Shown here: positions 47,094 to 56,837 of the stretch, piece by piece
Position numbering within the stretch: position 1 is the first letter of the stretch
How the letters are laid out: every line of letters begins with the position of its first letter
Assembly (NCBI RefSeq): GCF_001476895.1
Contig: NZ_LDTB01000046.1
Location: forward strand, 1-64,000
Length of the DNA: 64,000 nt
DNA from: Sphingomonas endophytica
Lineage (GTDB): Bacteria > Pseudomonadota > Alphaproteobacteria > Sphingomonadales > Sphingomonadaceae
Direction of reading: 5' to 3'
Position numbers and translations under genes: made by a program
Notes under the pieces: generated by a model
Seen by the model: the letters and a program-made list of their open reading frames with translations, nothing else
What the model was told of the DNA's origin: nothing
The model's database searches: none

Positions 47094-47927
47094 TCAGCCG
47101 AACAGTCCCAGCGCCTCGACCTCGGCGGCGCTGAGCGCGATGCCGAACATCATGCTGAGCCGCATCCGGTAGACGCGCGGATCGGTGATCTCCGCCTCGG
47201 TCGCCGTTTCCGATGCGCGGCGGCGATACTGGCGGTCGGTCAGCGAGGCGAAGCCGCGCGGCAGGATGATGCTGGTCACGGTCGTGTTGGTGAAGCGGCT
47301 GGCGGGAGCGGACATCGACCAGTGATTGCCCATCGCCAGATCGCTGTCGTGAACGATGGCGGTGGTGAAGCTGTACTGCGGCTGCCACCCCTCACCCGTA
47401 CCGCGCCCGTCCGTCGTCGCGGGATCGCCGTCGCGCAGCAGCAACCAGCCCTCCTCCCCGGCCCGCTCGTCCGCGCGGGTCAGGCGGAAGCGCGCGCCGT
47501 CCGGCGCCTCCGCCACCGCCCCCTCCGCGAGCGGCATGACCGGGGCATAGCTGCCCCCGAAGCCCGCGTCGGCGATCCAGTGCTGCCCGTCGATCGTCAC
47601 CAGCGACAGCGTGTGCGTCAGCGGCGGCACCGCCCCCGCCCCCAGCCATACCCGCGCCAGCAGCGGGCGGGCGGTGAAGCCGAGCGCGGCCAGCGCGTCG
47701 AGCAGCAGCCGGTTCTGTTCGAAACAATATCCCCCGCGCTTCGCCGTCACCAGCTTTGCCGCGACCGCATCGCTGTCGATCGCGATCCGGCGGCCCAGCC
47801 GCACGTCGAGATTTTCGAACGGGATCGCCAGGCGGTGCGCATGTTGCAGGCGGGAAAGCCCCGCCGCGTCGCGGGTCGGCCGCGCAGGCAGGTCGAGGCG
47901 GGCAAGATAGCTGTCGAGATCGAACAT
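47094..47927 (-). CDS. Arylamine N-acetyltransferase
   Basis: 277 residues of the NAT family. The catalytic triad is visible: Cys about 68 in RGGYCFEQN, His about 105 in LTHTLSLV, and Asp about 120 in WIADAGFGG. It transfers acetyl (or other acyl) groups from CoA to arylamines or hydrazines; the physiological substrate is unknown. It is convergent with the amidohydrolase, stops three bases apart, and divergent from the MDR dehydrogenase. Confidence 0.94.
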   Translation of the reverse strand: MFDLDSYLARLDLPARPTRDAAGLSRLQHAHRLAIPFENLDVRLGRRIAIDSDAVAAKLVTAKRGGYCFEQNRLLLDALAALGFTARPLLARVWLGAGAVPPLTHTLSLVTIDGQHWIADAGFGGSYAPVMPLAEGAVAEAPDGARFRLTRADERAGEEGWLLLRDGDPATTDGRGTGEGWQPQYSFTTAIVHDSDLAMGNHWSMSAPASRFTNTTVTSIILPRGFASLTDRQYRRRASETATEAEITDPRVYRMRLSMMFGIALSAAEVEALGLFG

Positions 47928-48022
47928 GCCGAAACCCGTAGCGCGGATCGCCGGTCGAGAGAACGGGTTTGACCATCACGGAGACGCGGCCCATGTCGGG
48001 CGGACGCAAGAAGGAGGCGAGG

Positions 48023-49150
48023 ATGAGCGACGTCAAGGGTCTGGAACTGCGCACGACCGTGGATGCGGATGGCTGGCTGACGCTCGACCTGGCGGAGGTC
48101 ACGCACGCCGCGCCCGCCGACGACGAACTGCTGGTCCGCGTCGAGGCGGCGCCGATCAACCCGTCAGACCTGGGGCTGCTGCTGGGTCCGGCCGATGTGT
48201 CGACGCTGGAGGAGATCGGGGGCGGCGATCGTCCCGCCTTGCGCTTTCGCATCCCGCCGGCGCGGCTCGCGTCGGTTCGGGCGCGCCTGGGACAGTCCCT
48301 GCCCGCCGGCAACGAGGGTGCGGGCACGGTGATCGCGGCGGGCGCGCAGGGACAGGATCTGATCGGGCGCAAGGTCGGAATGATCGGCGGCGCGATGTTC
48401 GCCGAATATCGCACGATCAAGCGCCGCGACGCCGTTCCCCTGCCCGAGGGAGCCAGCGCCGCCGATGGCGCCGCCATGTTCGTCAACCCGCTGACCGCGC
48501 TCGCTTTCGTGGAGACGACGCGGCGGGAGGGGCACAAGGCGATCGTCCACACGGCCGCGGCGTCGAACCTGGGCCAGATGCTCCAGAAGATCTGCCTGGC
48601 GGACGGCATCCCGCTGATCAACATCGTGCGCAGCGCCGAGCAGGCCGCGATCCTGCGCGAGATCGGCGCCACGCACGTGCTGAACAGCAAGGACGACGAC
48701 TTTCGGACCAGGCTGGCGGATGCCTGCGCGGAGACCGGCGCCACGATCGGCTTCGACGCGATCGGCGGCGGGACGCTGGGCAGCGACATCCTACATGCGA
48801 TGGAGCAGGCGGCGAACCGGACCGCCGCAGCCTATAGCCGCTATGGCTCGGACACGTTCAAGCAGCTCTATATCTATGGCGCGCTCGACACCGCGCCGAC
48901 CACGCTGAACCGGCTGGCGTTCGGTTTCCAGTGGAGCGTGTCCGGCTTCCTGCTGTTCCCGTGGTTGCAGAAGGCGGGTGCCGAGGTGGTGGCGCGGATG
49001 CGGCAGCGGATCGTCGACGAACTGACGACGACCTTCGCCAGCCGCTACACCGCCACCATCGGGCTGCGCGAGGCGCTGACCCCGGACGTCCTGCGCGCCT
49101 ATGAACGCAAGGCGACCGGCGAGAAGTATCTGATCGACCCGACGCGGTAG
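48023..49150 (+). CDS. MDR-superfamily (zinc-type alcohol dehydrogenase-like) oxidoreductase
   Basis: 375 residues. GroES-like N-terminal domain (LLVRVEAAPINPSDLGLLLG, PAGNEGAGTVIAAG) and a Rossmann-like domain in which the usual AxxGGVG is HTAAASNLGQM. No catalytic zinc Cys/His set is obvious, suggesting a quinone-reductase-like rather than zinc enzyme. Residues about 60-95 hold an insert compared with common QOR proteins. The ATG at 48023 follows AGAAGGAGGCGAGG. Confidence 0.88.
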   Translation: MSDVKGLELRTTVDADGWLTLDLAEVTHAAPADDELLVRVEAAPINPSDLGLLLGPADVSTLEEIGGGDRPALRFRIPPARLASVRARLGQSLPAGNEGAGTVIAAGAQGQDLIGRKVGMIGGAMFAEYRTIKRRDAVPLPEGASAADGAAMFVNPLTALAFVETTRREGHKAIVHTAAASNLGQMLQKICLADGIPLINIVRSAEQAAILREIGATHVLNSKDDDFRTRLADACAETGATIGFDAIGGGTLGSDILHAMEQAANRTAAAYSRYGSDTFKQLYIYGALDTAPTTLNRLAFGFQWSVSGFLLFPWLQKAGAEVVARMRQRIVDELTTTFASRYTATIGLREALTPDVLRAYERKATGEKYLIDPTR

Positions 49151-49154
49151 GGGG

Positions 49155-50441
49155 TCAGTCCGTCACGCGCAGCTTTGCCGCCTCCGCGCCGTCGCCGGAG
49201 GTGGCGAAGAACGTGCGGAGCATCGCCCGCTCATGATCGGCGATGTGCGGATTCCACGCGTCGAGGATCAGGATCGCGCGCATCCGATCCGAGCGGTTCC
49301 ACGCTTCATGCTCGATGGTGTCGTCGAATACCCAAGCCTCGCCTTCCACCCAATCGCGGGTTTCGCCGCCGACGCGAAAGGAACAGCCCGGCGGCACGAT
49401 GAGCGGCAGATGGATGATCGCGCGAACGTTGCTGACGCCGGTGTGCGCCGGCAGATGCGCGCCCGGTTGGAGGATCGAGAAGAACACCGTCGGGGTGCGC
49501 CCCGGCAGGTCGGACAGAGGCAAGGATTCGACTATCGTGGCCGTCCGGGGTACACGCGCGCAATTCGCGTCGTCGCGTCGGCCGTCCTTCCACAAATGCA
49601 TCGCGCTCCACGCTACCGAACCATCCAGCGGCGACCATTTGTTCTGCGGCGTGCCCGGCTCCATCGCGACGTAAGGCTGAAACAATGCCGCGTCTTCGAC
49701 GAGTACGCGCAGAAGTTCTTCGCGAATTGTCCCAGTCTGTGCCTCAAGCTGAGTCAGCCACGGGAACTGCTGCCGGCTGAAAAACTCGTCGGCTGGCAGG
49801 AAGGGAAAGTGGATGCCCGCGCACTGGTTCGTGTAGATCGGGCGTCGACCCAACGCGTGGTCGATACAGGCATCAACGCGTCGACGTTCGTTAGCATCGA
49901 GCGCTGAGCGCGATGTTTCAAGCGCAGTGTCGATGCGAGCGGCGAGATCCGCACGCTCGCGGGCGATAACCGCGCGCGCATGGGCGAGCAGCGCCTCAAT
50001 CGCCGGCGGACGTTCGTCGAACGCCATCGCCAGCGTCAGCACCTGCGACCAACGCTCCGCCGCAGCGACGCCCTCGCCGCGGCGATCGTGCCATTCGGCC
50101 AGTCGAACCAGAGCCATGAAATGGCGTTGATCGATCGCCAAGGCGCCGTCCAGGGCCAACCGCTCGGCGGCGTCGTCTCCACTCTCTCGCTGCGCCTTCG
50201 CCAAATTCATCCACAGCTCGGGCGCGCTCGGATCGACCCTGATCGCGCGCGCGAAGAACGCGCTCGCGCCGATTGGATCGCCACGGCCCAGCATGTCCAT
50301 GCCCAACGCGTTGAGCGCAACGGGGTGCTCGTTCCCGCTGGAGAGAATTGCGTTGTAGTGGCGTACTGCCTCGTCAACGTGCCCCGCGGCGCGGGCGCGG
50401 GCGGCCGTCATCAGGATGGCTTCGATATCTTTATTGATCAT
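49155..50441 (-). CDS. TPR protein with aspartyl/asparaginyl beta-hydroxylase domain
   Basis: 428 residues. The N-terminal half has two or more tetratricopeptide-like repeats (AGHVDEAVRHYNAIL, GASAFFARAIRVDPSAPELWMNLAKAQ). The C-terminal half is a 2-oxoglutarate/Fe(II) hydroxylase of the aspartyl beta-hydroxylase type, with metal-binding His in LPAHTGVSN (about 332) and DDTIEHEAWN (about 378), and Arg in NRSDRMRAIL. The protein or small-molecule target is unknown. It lies 106 bases downstream of the TonB receptor on the same strand, past a terminator. Confidence 0.9.
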   Translation of the reverse strand: MINKDIEAILMTAARARAAGHVDEAVRHYNAILSSGNEHPVALNALGMDMLGRGDPIGASAFFARAIRVDPSAPELWMNLAKAQRESGDDAAERLALDGALAIDQRHFMALVRLAEWHDRRGEGVAAAERWSQVLTLAMAFDERPPAIEALLAHARAVIARERADLAARIDTALETSRSALDANERRRVDACIDHALGRRPIYTNQCAGIHFPFLPADEFFSRQQFPWLTQLEAQTGTIREELLRVLVEDAALFQPYVAMEPGTPQNKWSPLDGSVAWSAMHLWKDGRRDDANCARVPRTATIVESLPLSDLPGRTPTVFFSILQPGAHLPAHTGVSNVRAIIHLPLIVPPGCSFRVGGETRDWVEGEAWVFDDTIEHEAWNRSDRMRAILILDAWNPHIADHERAMLRTFFATSGDGAEAAKLRVTD

Positions 50442-50491
50442 GGCAACAGCCTATCGTCGCCGTCCCGCGATCACAATTCACTCTCGCCGCG

Positions 50492-50520
50492 AAAAGGGGG
50501 CGGACACATGGTCCACCCCC
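50492..50520 (-). terminator. Intrinsic terminator of the TonB-dependent receptor gene
   Basis: Stem GGGGG-C-GGAC (50496-50505), loop ACATG, GTCC-A-CCCCC (50511-50520), with one internal mismatch. On the minus strand it is followed directly by TTTT (50495-50492). It lies 27 bases after the receptor stop. Confidence 0.85.
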
Positions 50521-50547
50521 TCTCTGCATTGACGCTGGTTGCGAACC

Positions 50548-53544
50548 TTAGAAGGTCACCCGTCCGGTCACCGCGAAGCGACGTCCGATCGCATCATAAG
50601 TCTGCGGATAGGTGTTGCCGCTGTTGAAGGTCGTCGATCCGATGTTGCTGCCGACCGTCGGCGGCTGCACGTCGAAGATATTGATCCCGGTGACGGTCAG
50701 CTGGAAGTGATCCGTAACCTGGAAACGCGCCGACAGATCGAAGTAGTTGTAAGCCGGGATCTTGCGGAAGGCCGCGAAGGCCGGACCGTTCGAACCGAAG
50801 TTCGACGCGTCGGCGTCGAACGGCTCCTGCCGGTTGCTCGAGATGTGGCGCCACAGCAGCGACAGGTCCGCCCCGCCCACCGACACCGTGGTGCGCTGGT
50901 TGAACGTGAACTGCGGCAGGATCGACCCCGAATAGCTGCAGTTGATGCTGTAATAGCCCGTGCACTCGCGGTTGAGACCACCAGCGCTCGCCTGGAACTT
51001 CGAGTTGAATACGTAATTGCCGTTGAAGCTCAGCGCCAGCTTCACGTCGTCGGTGATGCTGGTGCGGAAATTCGCGACCAGGTCGATGCCATCGGTCATC
51101 AGGCGACCGCTGTTGGTCAGCGGCTGCGGCACGCCAGCGGTGGTGCTGGGATCGCCGTCGAGGCCACCGGTGGCCGGATCACGCCGGATCGAGGTGCACG
51201 CCGCGCTGGTGGCGCTCGCCGCCGTCAGGTTGGCGAAGCACGCCGCGATAACGTCACCCACGGCCGGGGTGGTCAACGCGTTACGAACCTTGATGTTGTA
51301 GTAATCGACCGACATCGTGAAACCCGACAGAACGGTCGGCGTGATGACGGCACCCACGGTGTACGTGTCGGCCGTCTCCGGACGATTGTTGGTGCTGTAG
51401 CTGAAGCTACCATTGATCTGACCTGCCGATGGCGGATCGATCGGGGTGATGAAGCCAGCGGCAACCGGAGCGCCCTGCGCGGCGCAGACCTGACCCAGCA
51501 CCGAAGTCGCCGCGATCGCATTACCACCGTTCTGACAGGGGTCGTTACGCAGGTTTACCAAGCCGACCGAATTCGACGTGAACAGCTCGCCGATGGTGGG
51601 CGCGCGAACGGCACGCTGATAGTTGCCGCGCAGCTTGAAAGAGTCCACGACCTCCCAAGTCACTCCGCCCTTGTAGGTCCAGGCGTCGAACTTCGGATTA
51701 CCCGGCGCGTCGACCTTGTAGCTCGAATAGCGAACACCGGCTTCGAGGGTCAGCGCCTTGAAGAACGAGACGTCCGACAGGACCGGGGCAATGGCTTCGG
51801 CGAAGCCTTCGACCACCGAATAACCACCGGTAACCGGCACGGTCGCACCACCGGCGCCACCGAGCGCACCCGGGTTCTGGGCAAGGATGTCGGCATAGGT
51901 TTCGGCGGTGTACTTGCGATACTCCGAACCGACCGCGACCGAGACCGGCTCGTTGTCACCGACGCGGAACAGATCGGTGGTCAGGACGCCGTGGACCTGA
52001 CCAAGGCTGGCGCGCTGACCCGACGTCGCAGGAACGAGCAGGAAGTTGACGGCTTCCGGGCTGATCGTACCAGCTCCCCCGAAGACGTTGATCGGAACGC
52101 AGCCGTTCGAAGGATCGACGCATGCCGTGGTGCTCGTCGCGCGAAGGGCCTGCTGGAAGCGATCGGTGTAAACGTAGTTGCGGATCGTCTGCGTGTTGTC
52201 GCTACGACCATAGGCGCCGTAGACGTCGTAGCGGATCGAGTCCGTCAGGTCGCCGCGAACGCCGGCCTTGAAATTGAAGATCTGCGTCCGATAGTCGCTG
52301 ATACGGCCACCCGCTTCTACCAGACGACGTGAGATGTTCGTGCTGACCTCACGATAATTGGGGTCGTTCGGGCTGGTCGCGGTCGCCGCCGCAGCGCACT
52401 CCGCCGCCGTCAGCGTCTGAATACCCGCGAGGTTCGGATTGGAATCGTTCCTGGCGCAGAAAGTGCTGCGCGCCGATGCCGGCAGGAACGGGTTGTTCAA
52501 CGGCAGGAACATCGGGCTTGAGAAGGTGCCTGACGGCGCGATGATCGTCGAAACCGTGTTCTGCGAGAACAGCCCCTGGCTGTACACCTCGACATGATCC
52601 GACACTTCGTAACGTGCCGAACTGAAAAGGTTGAAGCGCTCGAACGGCGTCTGGAAGATGTTATACGGGTTGAAGTTGAACAGCGCATAGACCGGCACCA
52701 GCGCGCCGGTGGCCGGGTCGATATTGCGGTTTCCGACACCCGACACCGAGAAGCGCGCCGGAACAGCCGTCTGCGACGCGCCGCTGCCCGACCCATCGAA
52801 TGAGTCGATCGTCAGATCGGAGCGCGGACGCGAGTTCGCGAAGAAGACCGGGTCCGCCTGCTGATAGCCAAGCGCGAGTACCGCGTTACCGCGGCCGTCA
52901 TCGAAGTTCGCACCTACCGTCAGGTCAGCCCGGAAGATGTTGCCATCACCACGATCGGTGATCTGCTCGCTGACGTTCAGATCGACGCCGGCGAAGTCGC
53001 GCTTGGTGACGAAGTTCACGACACCCGAGACGGCGTCGGCACCATAGGTCGTGCTCGCACCGCCGGTAAGAACGTCGACGCGCTCGACCAGCGCCAGCGG
53101 AATGTTGTTAAGGTCGACCGCGCCGTTCAGGTTGGCCGGAACGATGCGCGCGCCGTCAAGCAGCACGATGTTGCGGTTCGTCCCCAAGCCGCGAAGATCG
53201 ACAAAGGACGCGCCGCCATTGCCGTTGTTGGTGGATGAACCGACGTTGGCGGCGACACCGGGGGTATCACGCAGCAACTGCTCCGCGGTGTTGCTCTGCC
53301 GCAGCTGAATTTCGTTCGAGCCGATGACGGTGACCGGGCTGGAGGTCGTCAGGTTCGGATTGGAGATCAGGGTGCCGGTGACAACGATGTCGGCGGGCGT
53401 GGCATCGGTCGCCGTCGCTTCCTGCGTGGTGGCGCCCGGAGTGGTAGCTGGATCGCTGACTTGCGCAAAAGCAGGTTGCGCGAAGAGCGCCGTACCGACC
53501 AGCAGGGTCGAGGTGAGCAGGCGCGAACGATAGGCGTTCAGCAT
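50548..53544 (-). CDS. TonB-dependent outer-membrane receptor
   Basis: 998 residues. Signal peptide (LLTSTLLVGTALFAQPAFA), then a TonB-box-like DIVVTGTLI, and a plug domain with QLRQSNTAEQLLRDTPGVA, DLRGLGTNRNIVLLDGARI and TTYGADAVSGVVNFVTKRDF. A 22-strand-type barrel ends in the terminal Phe (FAVTGRVTF). It is of the large sphingomonad class often tied to peptide, glycan or aromatic uptake; the ligand is unknown. The ATG at 53544 (MLNAYRSR) follows AAGGGATGACATAC; the longer frame is not signal-like. Confidence 0.95.
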   Translation of the reverse strand: MLNAYRSRLLTSTLLVGTALFAQPAFAQVSDPATTPGATTQEATATDATPADIVVTGTLISNPNLTTSSPVTVIGSNEIQLRQSNTAEQLLRDTPGVAANVGSSTNNGNGGASFVDLRGLGTNRNIVLLDGARIVPANLNGAVDLNNIPLALVERVDVLTGGASTTYGADAVSGVVNFVTKRDFAGVDLNVSEQITDRGDGNIFRADLTVGANFDDGRGNAVLALGYQQADPVFFANSRPRSDLTIDSFDGSGSGASQTAVPARFSVSGVGNRNIDPATGALVPVYALFNFNPYNIFQTPFERFNLFSSARYEVSDHVEVYSQGLFSQNTVSTIIAPSGTFSSPMFLPLNNPFLPASARSTFCARNDSNPNLAGIQTLTAAECAAAATATSPNDPNYREVSTNISRRLVEAGGRISDYRTQIFNFKAGVRGDLTDSIRYDVYGAYGRSDNTQTIRNYVYTDRFQQALRATSTTACVDPSNGCVPINVFGGAGTISPEAVNFLLVPATSGQRASLGQVHGVLTTDLFRVGDNEPVSVAVGSEYRKYTAETYADILAQNPGALGGAGGATVPVTGGYSVVEGFAEAIAPVLSDVSFFKALTLEAGVRYSSYKVDAPGNPKFDAWTYKGGVTWEVVDSFKLRGNYQRAVRAPTIGELFTSNSVGLVNLRNDPCQNGGNAIAATSVLGQVCAAQGAPVAAGFITPIDPPSAGQINGSFSYSTNNRPETADTYTVGAVITPTVLSGFTMSVDYYNIKVRNALTTPAVGDVIAACFANLTAASATSAACTSIRRDPATGGLDGDPSTTAGVPQPLTNSGRLMTDGIDLVANFRTSITDDVKLALSFNGNYVFNSKFQASAGGLNRECTGYYSINCSYSGSILPQFTFNQRTTVSVGGADLSLLWRHISSNRQEPFDADASNFGSNGPAFAAFRKIPAYNYFDLSARFQVTDHFQLTVTGINIFDVQPPTVGSNIGSTTFNSGNTYPQTYDAIGRRFAVTGRVTF

Positions 53545-53762
53545 GTATGTCATCCCTTTTTTACGGATGGCGGTATGCTCCGCCACTCCGTTGTCACGCA
53601 CCGATCCCGCAAGAAGCGGTTCGGAATGATACTTCGCTACGTCCTGCCACGCTGCGCAGCAACATCGTGAGCCGCAGGTCACGGTCTTTTTGTTAAAGTG
53701 TCACCACTTAGACACACTTCGGCCACTTGTCGCACGGGGCCAGCAGTGCGTAGCATGAGAGC

Positions 53763-54299
53763 ATGTCCACTTCGCGCGTCACCTCCGCCGTCTCGATGAT
53801 CGCCGCGGCGTTCGTCGCGATCCCTTCCGAGGCTGAGCAGAAGGACGCTAGCGTCCGCGTAGTGAACAGCTTCGTGGCCTGCCGCAGCATTGCAGATCCC
53901 CCTTCGCGTCTCGCCTGTTTCGATCGCGCCACGGCAGCGTTGGAGGAATCCGTGAAAGCCAATGACGTGCACATCATCGACCGTGCCGACATTCGTAAGG
54001 CACGCCGCTCGCTCTTCGGGCTGAGCGTGCCCGCCCTTTCCGTTTTGGGCGACGGACCCGATGAGAACAAGCGTGACGTCTTTACCGAAATATCCGCCGC
54101 CGTCGCAGGAACGCGCGCAAATCGCGGCGGACGTATCGACATCACTCTGTCGGGCGACGACGGGGCAATATGGCAGGTGACCGATCCGATGCCCTTCCCG
54201 CCCAAGGCCGGGGCAGAGGTCCGCATCCGCAAGGGAGCGATGGGCGGGTTTTTCCTGAACGTCGGTGGGCGCAGCTATCGCGCGATCCGGATCCGTTGA
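53763..54299 (+). CDS. Exported protein of unknown function
   Basis: 178 residues with a probable signal peptide (TSAVSMIAAAFVAIPSEAEQ). A paired-Cys segment CRSIADPPSRLACFDRATAAL (about 40-60) resembles a motif found in many small periplasmic proteins. The C-terminal beta-rich part (IDITLSGDDGAIWQVTD, GAEVRIRKGAMGGFFLNVGGRSYRAIRIR) could be a small binding domain. The function is not recognised. It is divergent from the TonB receptor (218 bases between starts) and convergent with the flavoprotein gene. Confidence 0.78.
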   Translation: MSTSRVTSAVSMIAAAFVAIPSEAEQKDASVRVVNSFVACRSIADPPSRLACFDRATAALEESVKANDVHIIDRADIRKARRSLFGLSVPALSVLGDGPDENKRDVFTEISAAVAGTRANRGGRIDITLSGDDGAIWQVTDPMPFPPKAGAEVRIRKGAMGGFFLNVGGRSYRAIRIR

Positions 54300-54303
54300 C
54301 GCG

Positions 54304-55467
54304 TTACATCGCCTGGCCCGCCGCCCATCCGCTCGCCCAGGCCCATTGGAAATTGTAACCGCCCAGCCAGCCGGTGACGTCCACCGCCTCGCCGATCGCA
54401 TACAGGCCGGGCACCGATCGCGCCTCCATCGTCTTCGATGACAATGCGGCGGTGGCGATGCCGCCGACCGTGACCTCCGCCTTGGCGAAGCCTTCGCTGC
54501 CGTTGGGTTCGAAGCGCCAGTCGGACAGGCGTCGCTCCGCCTCGATGAGGGCACGGTCGCTGGTGGCGCCGAGTTCGCCGATGGCGAGACGCGCGGCCAA
54601 CACCTCGGCCAGCCGGGCCGGCAGGTCGAGCGTCTGGGTGAGCGTGGCGCGGGGGCGGGCGCGCTTCGCCGCCACCAGCCATCCGGGCATTACGTCGGGT
54701 GTGAAATCGATGGTGACGGGATCGCCGTGCCGCCAGTAGCTCGACACCTGAAGGATCGCGGGGCCGGAGAGGCCGCGATGCGTGAACAGCGCGGCCTCGG
54801 CGAAGGCGACCTTGCCGGCCCGCGCGACGACCGGGGTGGCGACGCCGGACAAGGCACGGAACAGCGCCTCGTCGCCCGGGAGCGTAAGCGGCACCAATGC
54901 CGGGCGCGGTTCCACCACCTTCAGGCCGAAGCGGCGGGCGATGTCATAGGCGATGCCGGTCGCGCCCATCTTCGGAATCGAGGGGCCGCCGGTGGCGATC
55001 ACCAGCGACGGTGCGGCATAGTGGCGATCACCGTGACGAACGGTGAAGCGGCCATCGGCATGGCCGATCTCCCCCAGCGCGGCGCCCAGCCGGATCGTCA
55101 CCCCGCCCAGTTCGCATTCCCCGAGCAGCATGTCGACGATCTCGCGCGCGGAGCGATCGCAGAACAACTGCCCCAGCGTCTTTTCATGCCAGGCGATCCC
55201 GTGCCGCTCGACCATCGCCAGGAAATCGCGAGCGGTGTAGCGGCCCAGCGCCGACTTCGCGAAATGCGGGTTGGCGGACAGGTAGCGGTCGGGCGCGGTG
55301 TGCAGGTTGGTGAAGTTGCAGCGCCCGCCGCCCGAAATCAGGATCTTCTTGCCGGGCGCATCGGCATGGTCGAGCACGACGACACGCCGCCCGCGCTGCC
55401 CGGCGACCCCCGCCGCCATCAACCCTGCCCCGCCCGCGCCCAGCACGATCGCGTCGAATGTTTCCAT
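54304..55467 (-). CDS. BaiN/YhiN-family FAD-dependent oxidoreductase
   Basis: 387 residues of the HI0933-like family. N-terminal FAD-binding motif VLGAGGAGLMAAGVAGQRG, followed by GKKILISGGGRCNFTN, VIATGGPSIPKMGATG and the C-terminal FAD segment GLYAIGEAVDVTGWLGGYNFQWAWASG. Biochemical roles of the family are mostly unassigned. The ATG at 55467 (METFDAIV) is preferred over one six codons upstream. It is last in the minus-strand run starting at 60638. Confidence 0.94.
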   Translation of the reverse strand: METFDAIVLGAGGAGLMAAGVAGQRGRRVVVLDHADAPGKKILISGGGRCNFTNLHTAPDRYLSANPHFAKSALGRYTARDFLAMVERHGIAWHEKTLGQLFCDRSAREIVDMLLGECELGGVTIRLGAALGEIGHADGRFTVRHGDRHYAAPSLVIATGGPSIPKMGATGIAYDIARRFGLKVVEPRPALVPLTLPGDEALFRALSGVATPVVARAGKVAFAEAALFTHRGLSGPAILQVSSYWRHGDPVTIDFTPDVMPGWLVAAKRARPRATLTQTLDLPARLAEVLAARLAIGELGATSDRALIEAERRLSDWRFEPNGSEGFAKAEVTVGGIATAALSSKTMEARSVPGLYAIGEAVDVTGWLGGYNFQWAWASGWAAGQAM

Positions 55468-55506
55468 GGGCGCTGCCCGTGTCACAGGCGCGGGGCGAAG
55501 TCGATG

Positions 55507-56826
55507 TTACACCGCCCCCAGCGCCTGTTCCATGTCGGCGACCAGATCGTCGGCATCCTCGACACCGATCGAGATGCGGACAAGATTATCGGTGATGCCC
55601 AGCGCCTGCTTGCGGTCGTCGGCGACCGACAGGTGGGTCATGCCCGCCGGATGGCTGGCAAGCGTTTCCGTGCCGCCGAGGCTGACCGCCAGCTTGGCGA
55701 TCTTCAGCGCGTCGAGGAACCGGAACGCCTCCGGCTCGCCACCCTTCAGATAGAGCGAGAAGGTCGAGCCGCCGCCCGTGCAGTGGCGACGATAGATGTC
55801 GGCCTGGCGGCCCTCCGCTTCGGCGAGGAAGCCGAGATAGCCGACGCGTTCCACCTTCGGATGATCGCGCAGGAAGGCGCAGACCTTCGCGGCATTCTCG
55901 CCCGCGCGGCTCATGCGCAGTTCCAGCGTCTCCAGGCTGCGCATCAGCATCCACGCCGTGTTCGGGTCGCAGATCGTGCCGATCGTGTTGCGCATCGCGC
56001 GGATCGTGTCGATCAGCGGCTTGGCGCCCAGCACCGCGCCCGCGACCAGATCGGAATGCCCGCCGGCATATTTGGTCAGGCTGTAGACGACCGCGTCCGC
56101 ACCGTGCCGCAACGGTTGCGACCAGAGCGGGCCGAGGAAGGTGTTGTCGATCGCGATCGGCGGCACCTCGTCACCCGCGCCGAAGATCGCGTCGCGGCTG
56201 GCACGCACCGCCTGCACATCGACCAGCGCATTGGTCGGGTTGGCGGGACTTTCGAGATAGATCAGCGCGACGCGGCCGGCCGCATGCGCCTTCTCCAGCA
56301 CCGCATCGATCTCCTCGCGGGTCGCGCCCGCCGGGAAATCGAGCCAGTTGACGCCGAACCGCCCCAGCACGCGCGCGATCAGCGTCTCGGTCGCGGCATA
56401 GAGCGGGCCGGAATGGACGATCGTATCGCCCGGCCGCACCAGCGACAGGAACAGCGTGGCGATCGCCGACATGCCGCTGGAGAAGGTCAGCGCATCCTCC
56501 GCGCCTTCCCAGATGCCGAGCCGATCCTCCAAGATCTCCTGATTGGGGCCGTTGAAGCGCGAATAGACAAGTCCCGACGCACCGCCCGGGCGCTTGCCGG
56601 TCACGCCCTCGAAATGGCGCTTGCCCGCCGCGGCATTGGGGAAGACGAAGGTGGAGGTCAGGAAAACCGGCGGCTTCAGCGCGCCCTCGGACAGCGCGGG
56701 GTCGTAACCATGGCCCATCATCAGCGTCGCGGGCTTCAGCTTGCGCCCGCCGATCGCCTCGACCTCCGGCTTGGGGGACTGGCGCGCTTCGACACCGGTC
56801 AGATCGTCTTCGGTCGGCTTGGTCAT
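55507..56826 (-). CDS. Cystathionine gamma-synthase/lyase family PLP enzyme
   Basis: 439 residues; trans-sulfuration-type PLP enzyme. The N-terminal conserved segment is KPPVFLTSTFVFPNAAAGKRHF, the cofactor loop SGMSAIATLFLSLVRPGDTIV, and the PLP Lys lies in VVYSLTKYAGGHSDLVAGAV. The C-terminus contains SLGGTETLASHPAGMTH. Sequence alone does not separate synthase, gamma-lyase and methionine gamma-lyase activities. The ATG at 56826 follows GTGAGGAAGCC. Confidence 0.92.
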   Translation of the reverse strand: MTKPTEDDLTGVEARQSPKPEVEAIGGRKLKPATLMMGHGYDPALSEGALKPPVFLTSTFVFPNAAAGKRHFEGVTGKRPGGASGLVYSRFNGPNQEILEDRLGIWEGAEDALTFSSGMSAIATLFLSLVRPGDTIVHSGPLYAATETLIARVLGRFGVNWLDFPAGATREEIDAVLEKAHAAGRVALIYLESPANPTNALVDVQAVRASRDAIFGAGDEVPPIAIDNTFLGPLWSQPLRHGADAVVYSLTKYAGGHSDLVAGAVLGAKPLIDTIRAMRNTIGTICDPNTAWMLMRSLETLELRMSRAGENAAKVCAFLRDHPKVERVGYLGFLAEAEGRQADIYRRHCTGGGSTFSLYLKGGEPEAFRFLDALKIAKLAVSLGGTETLASHPAGMTHLSVADDRKQALGITDNLVRISIGVEDADDLVADMEQALGAV

Positions 56827-56837
56827 GGCTTCCTCAC

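Noticed and set aside
53545-53682. Longer N-terminus for the TonB receptor
   Set aside because: The extension is Cys-rich and would bury the signal peptide; the ATG at 53544 directly precedes a normal signal sequence.
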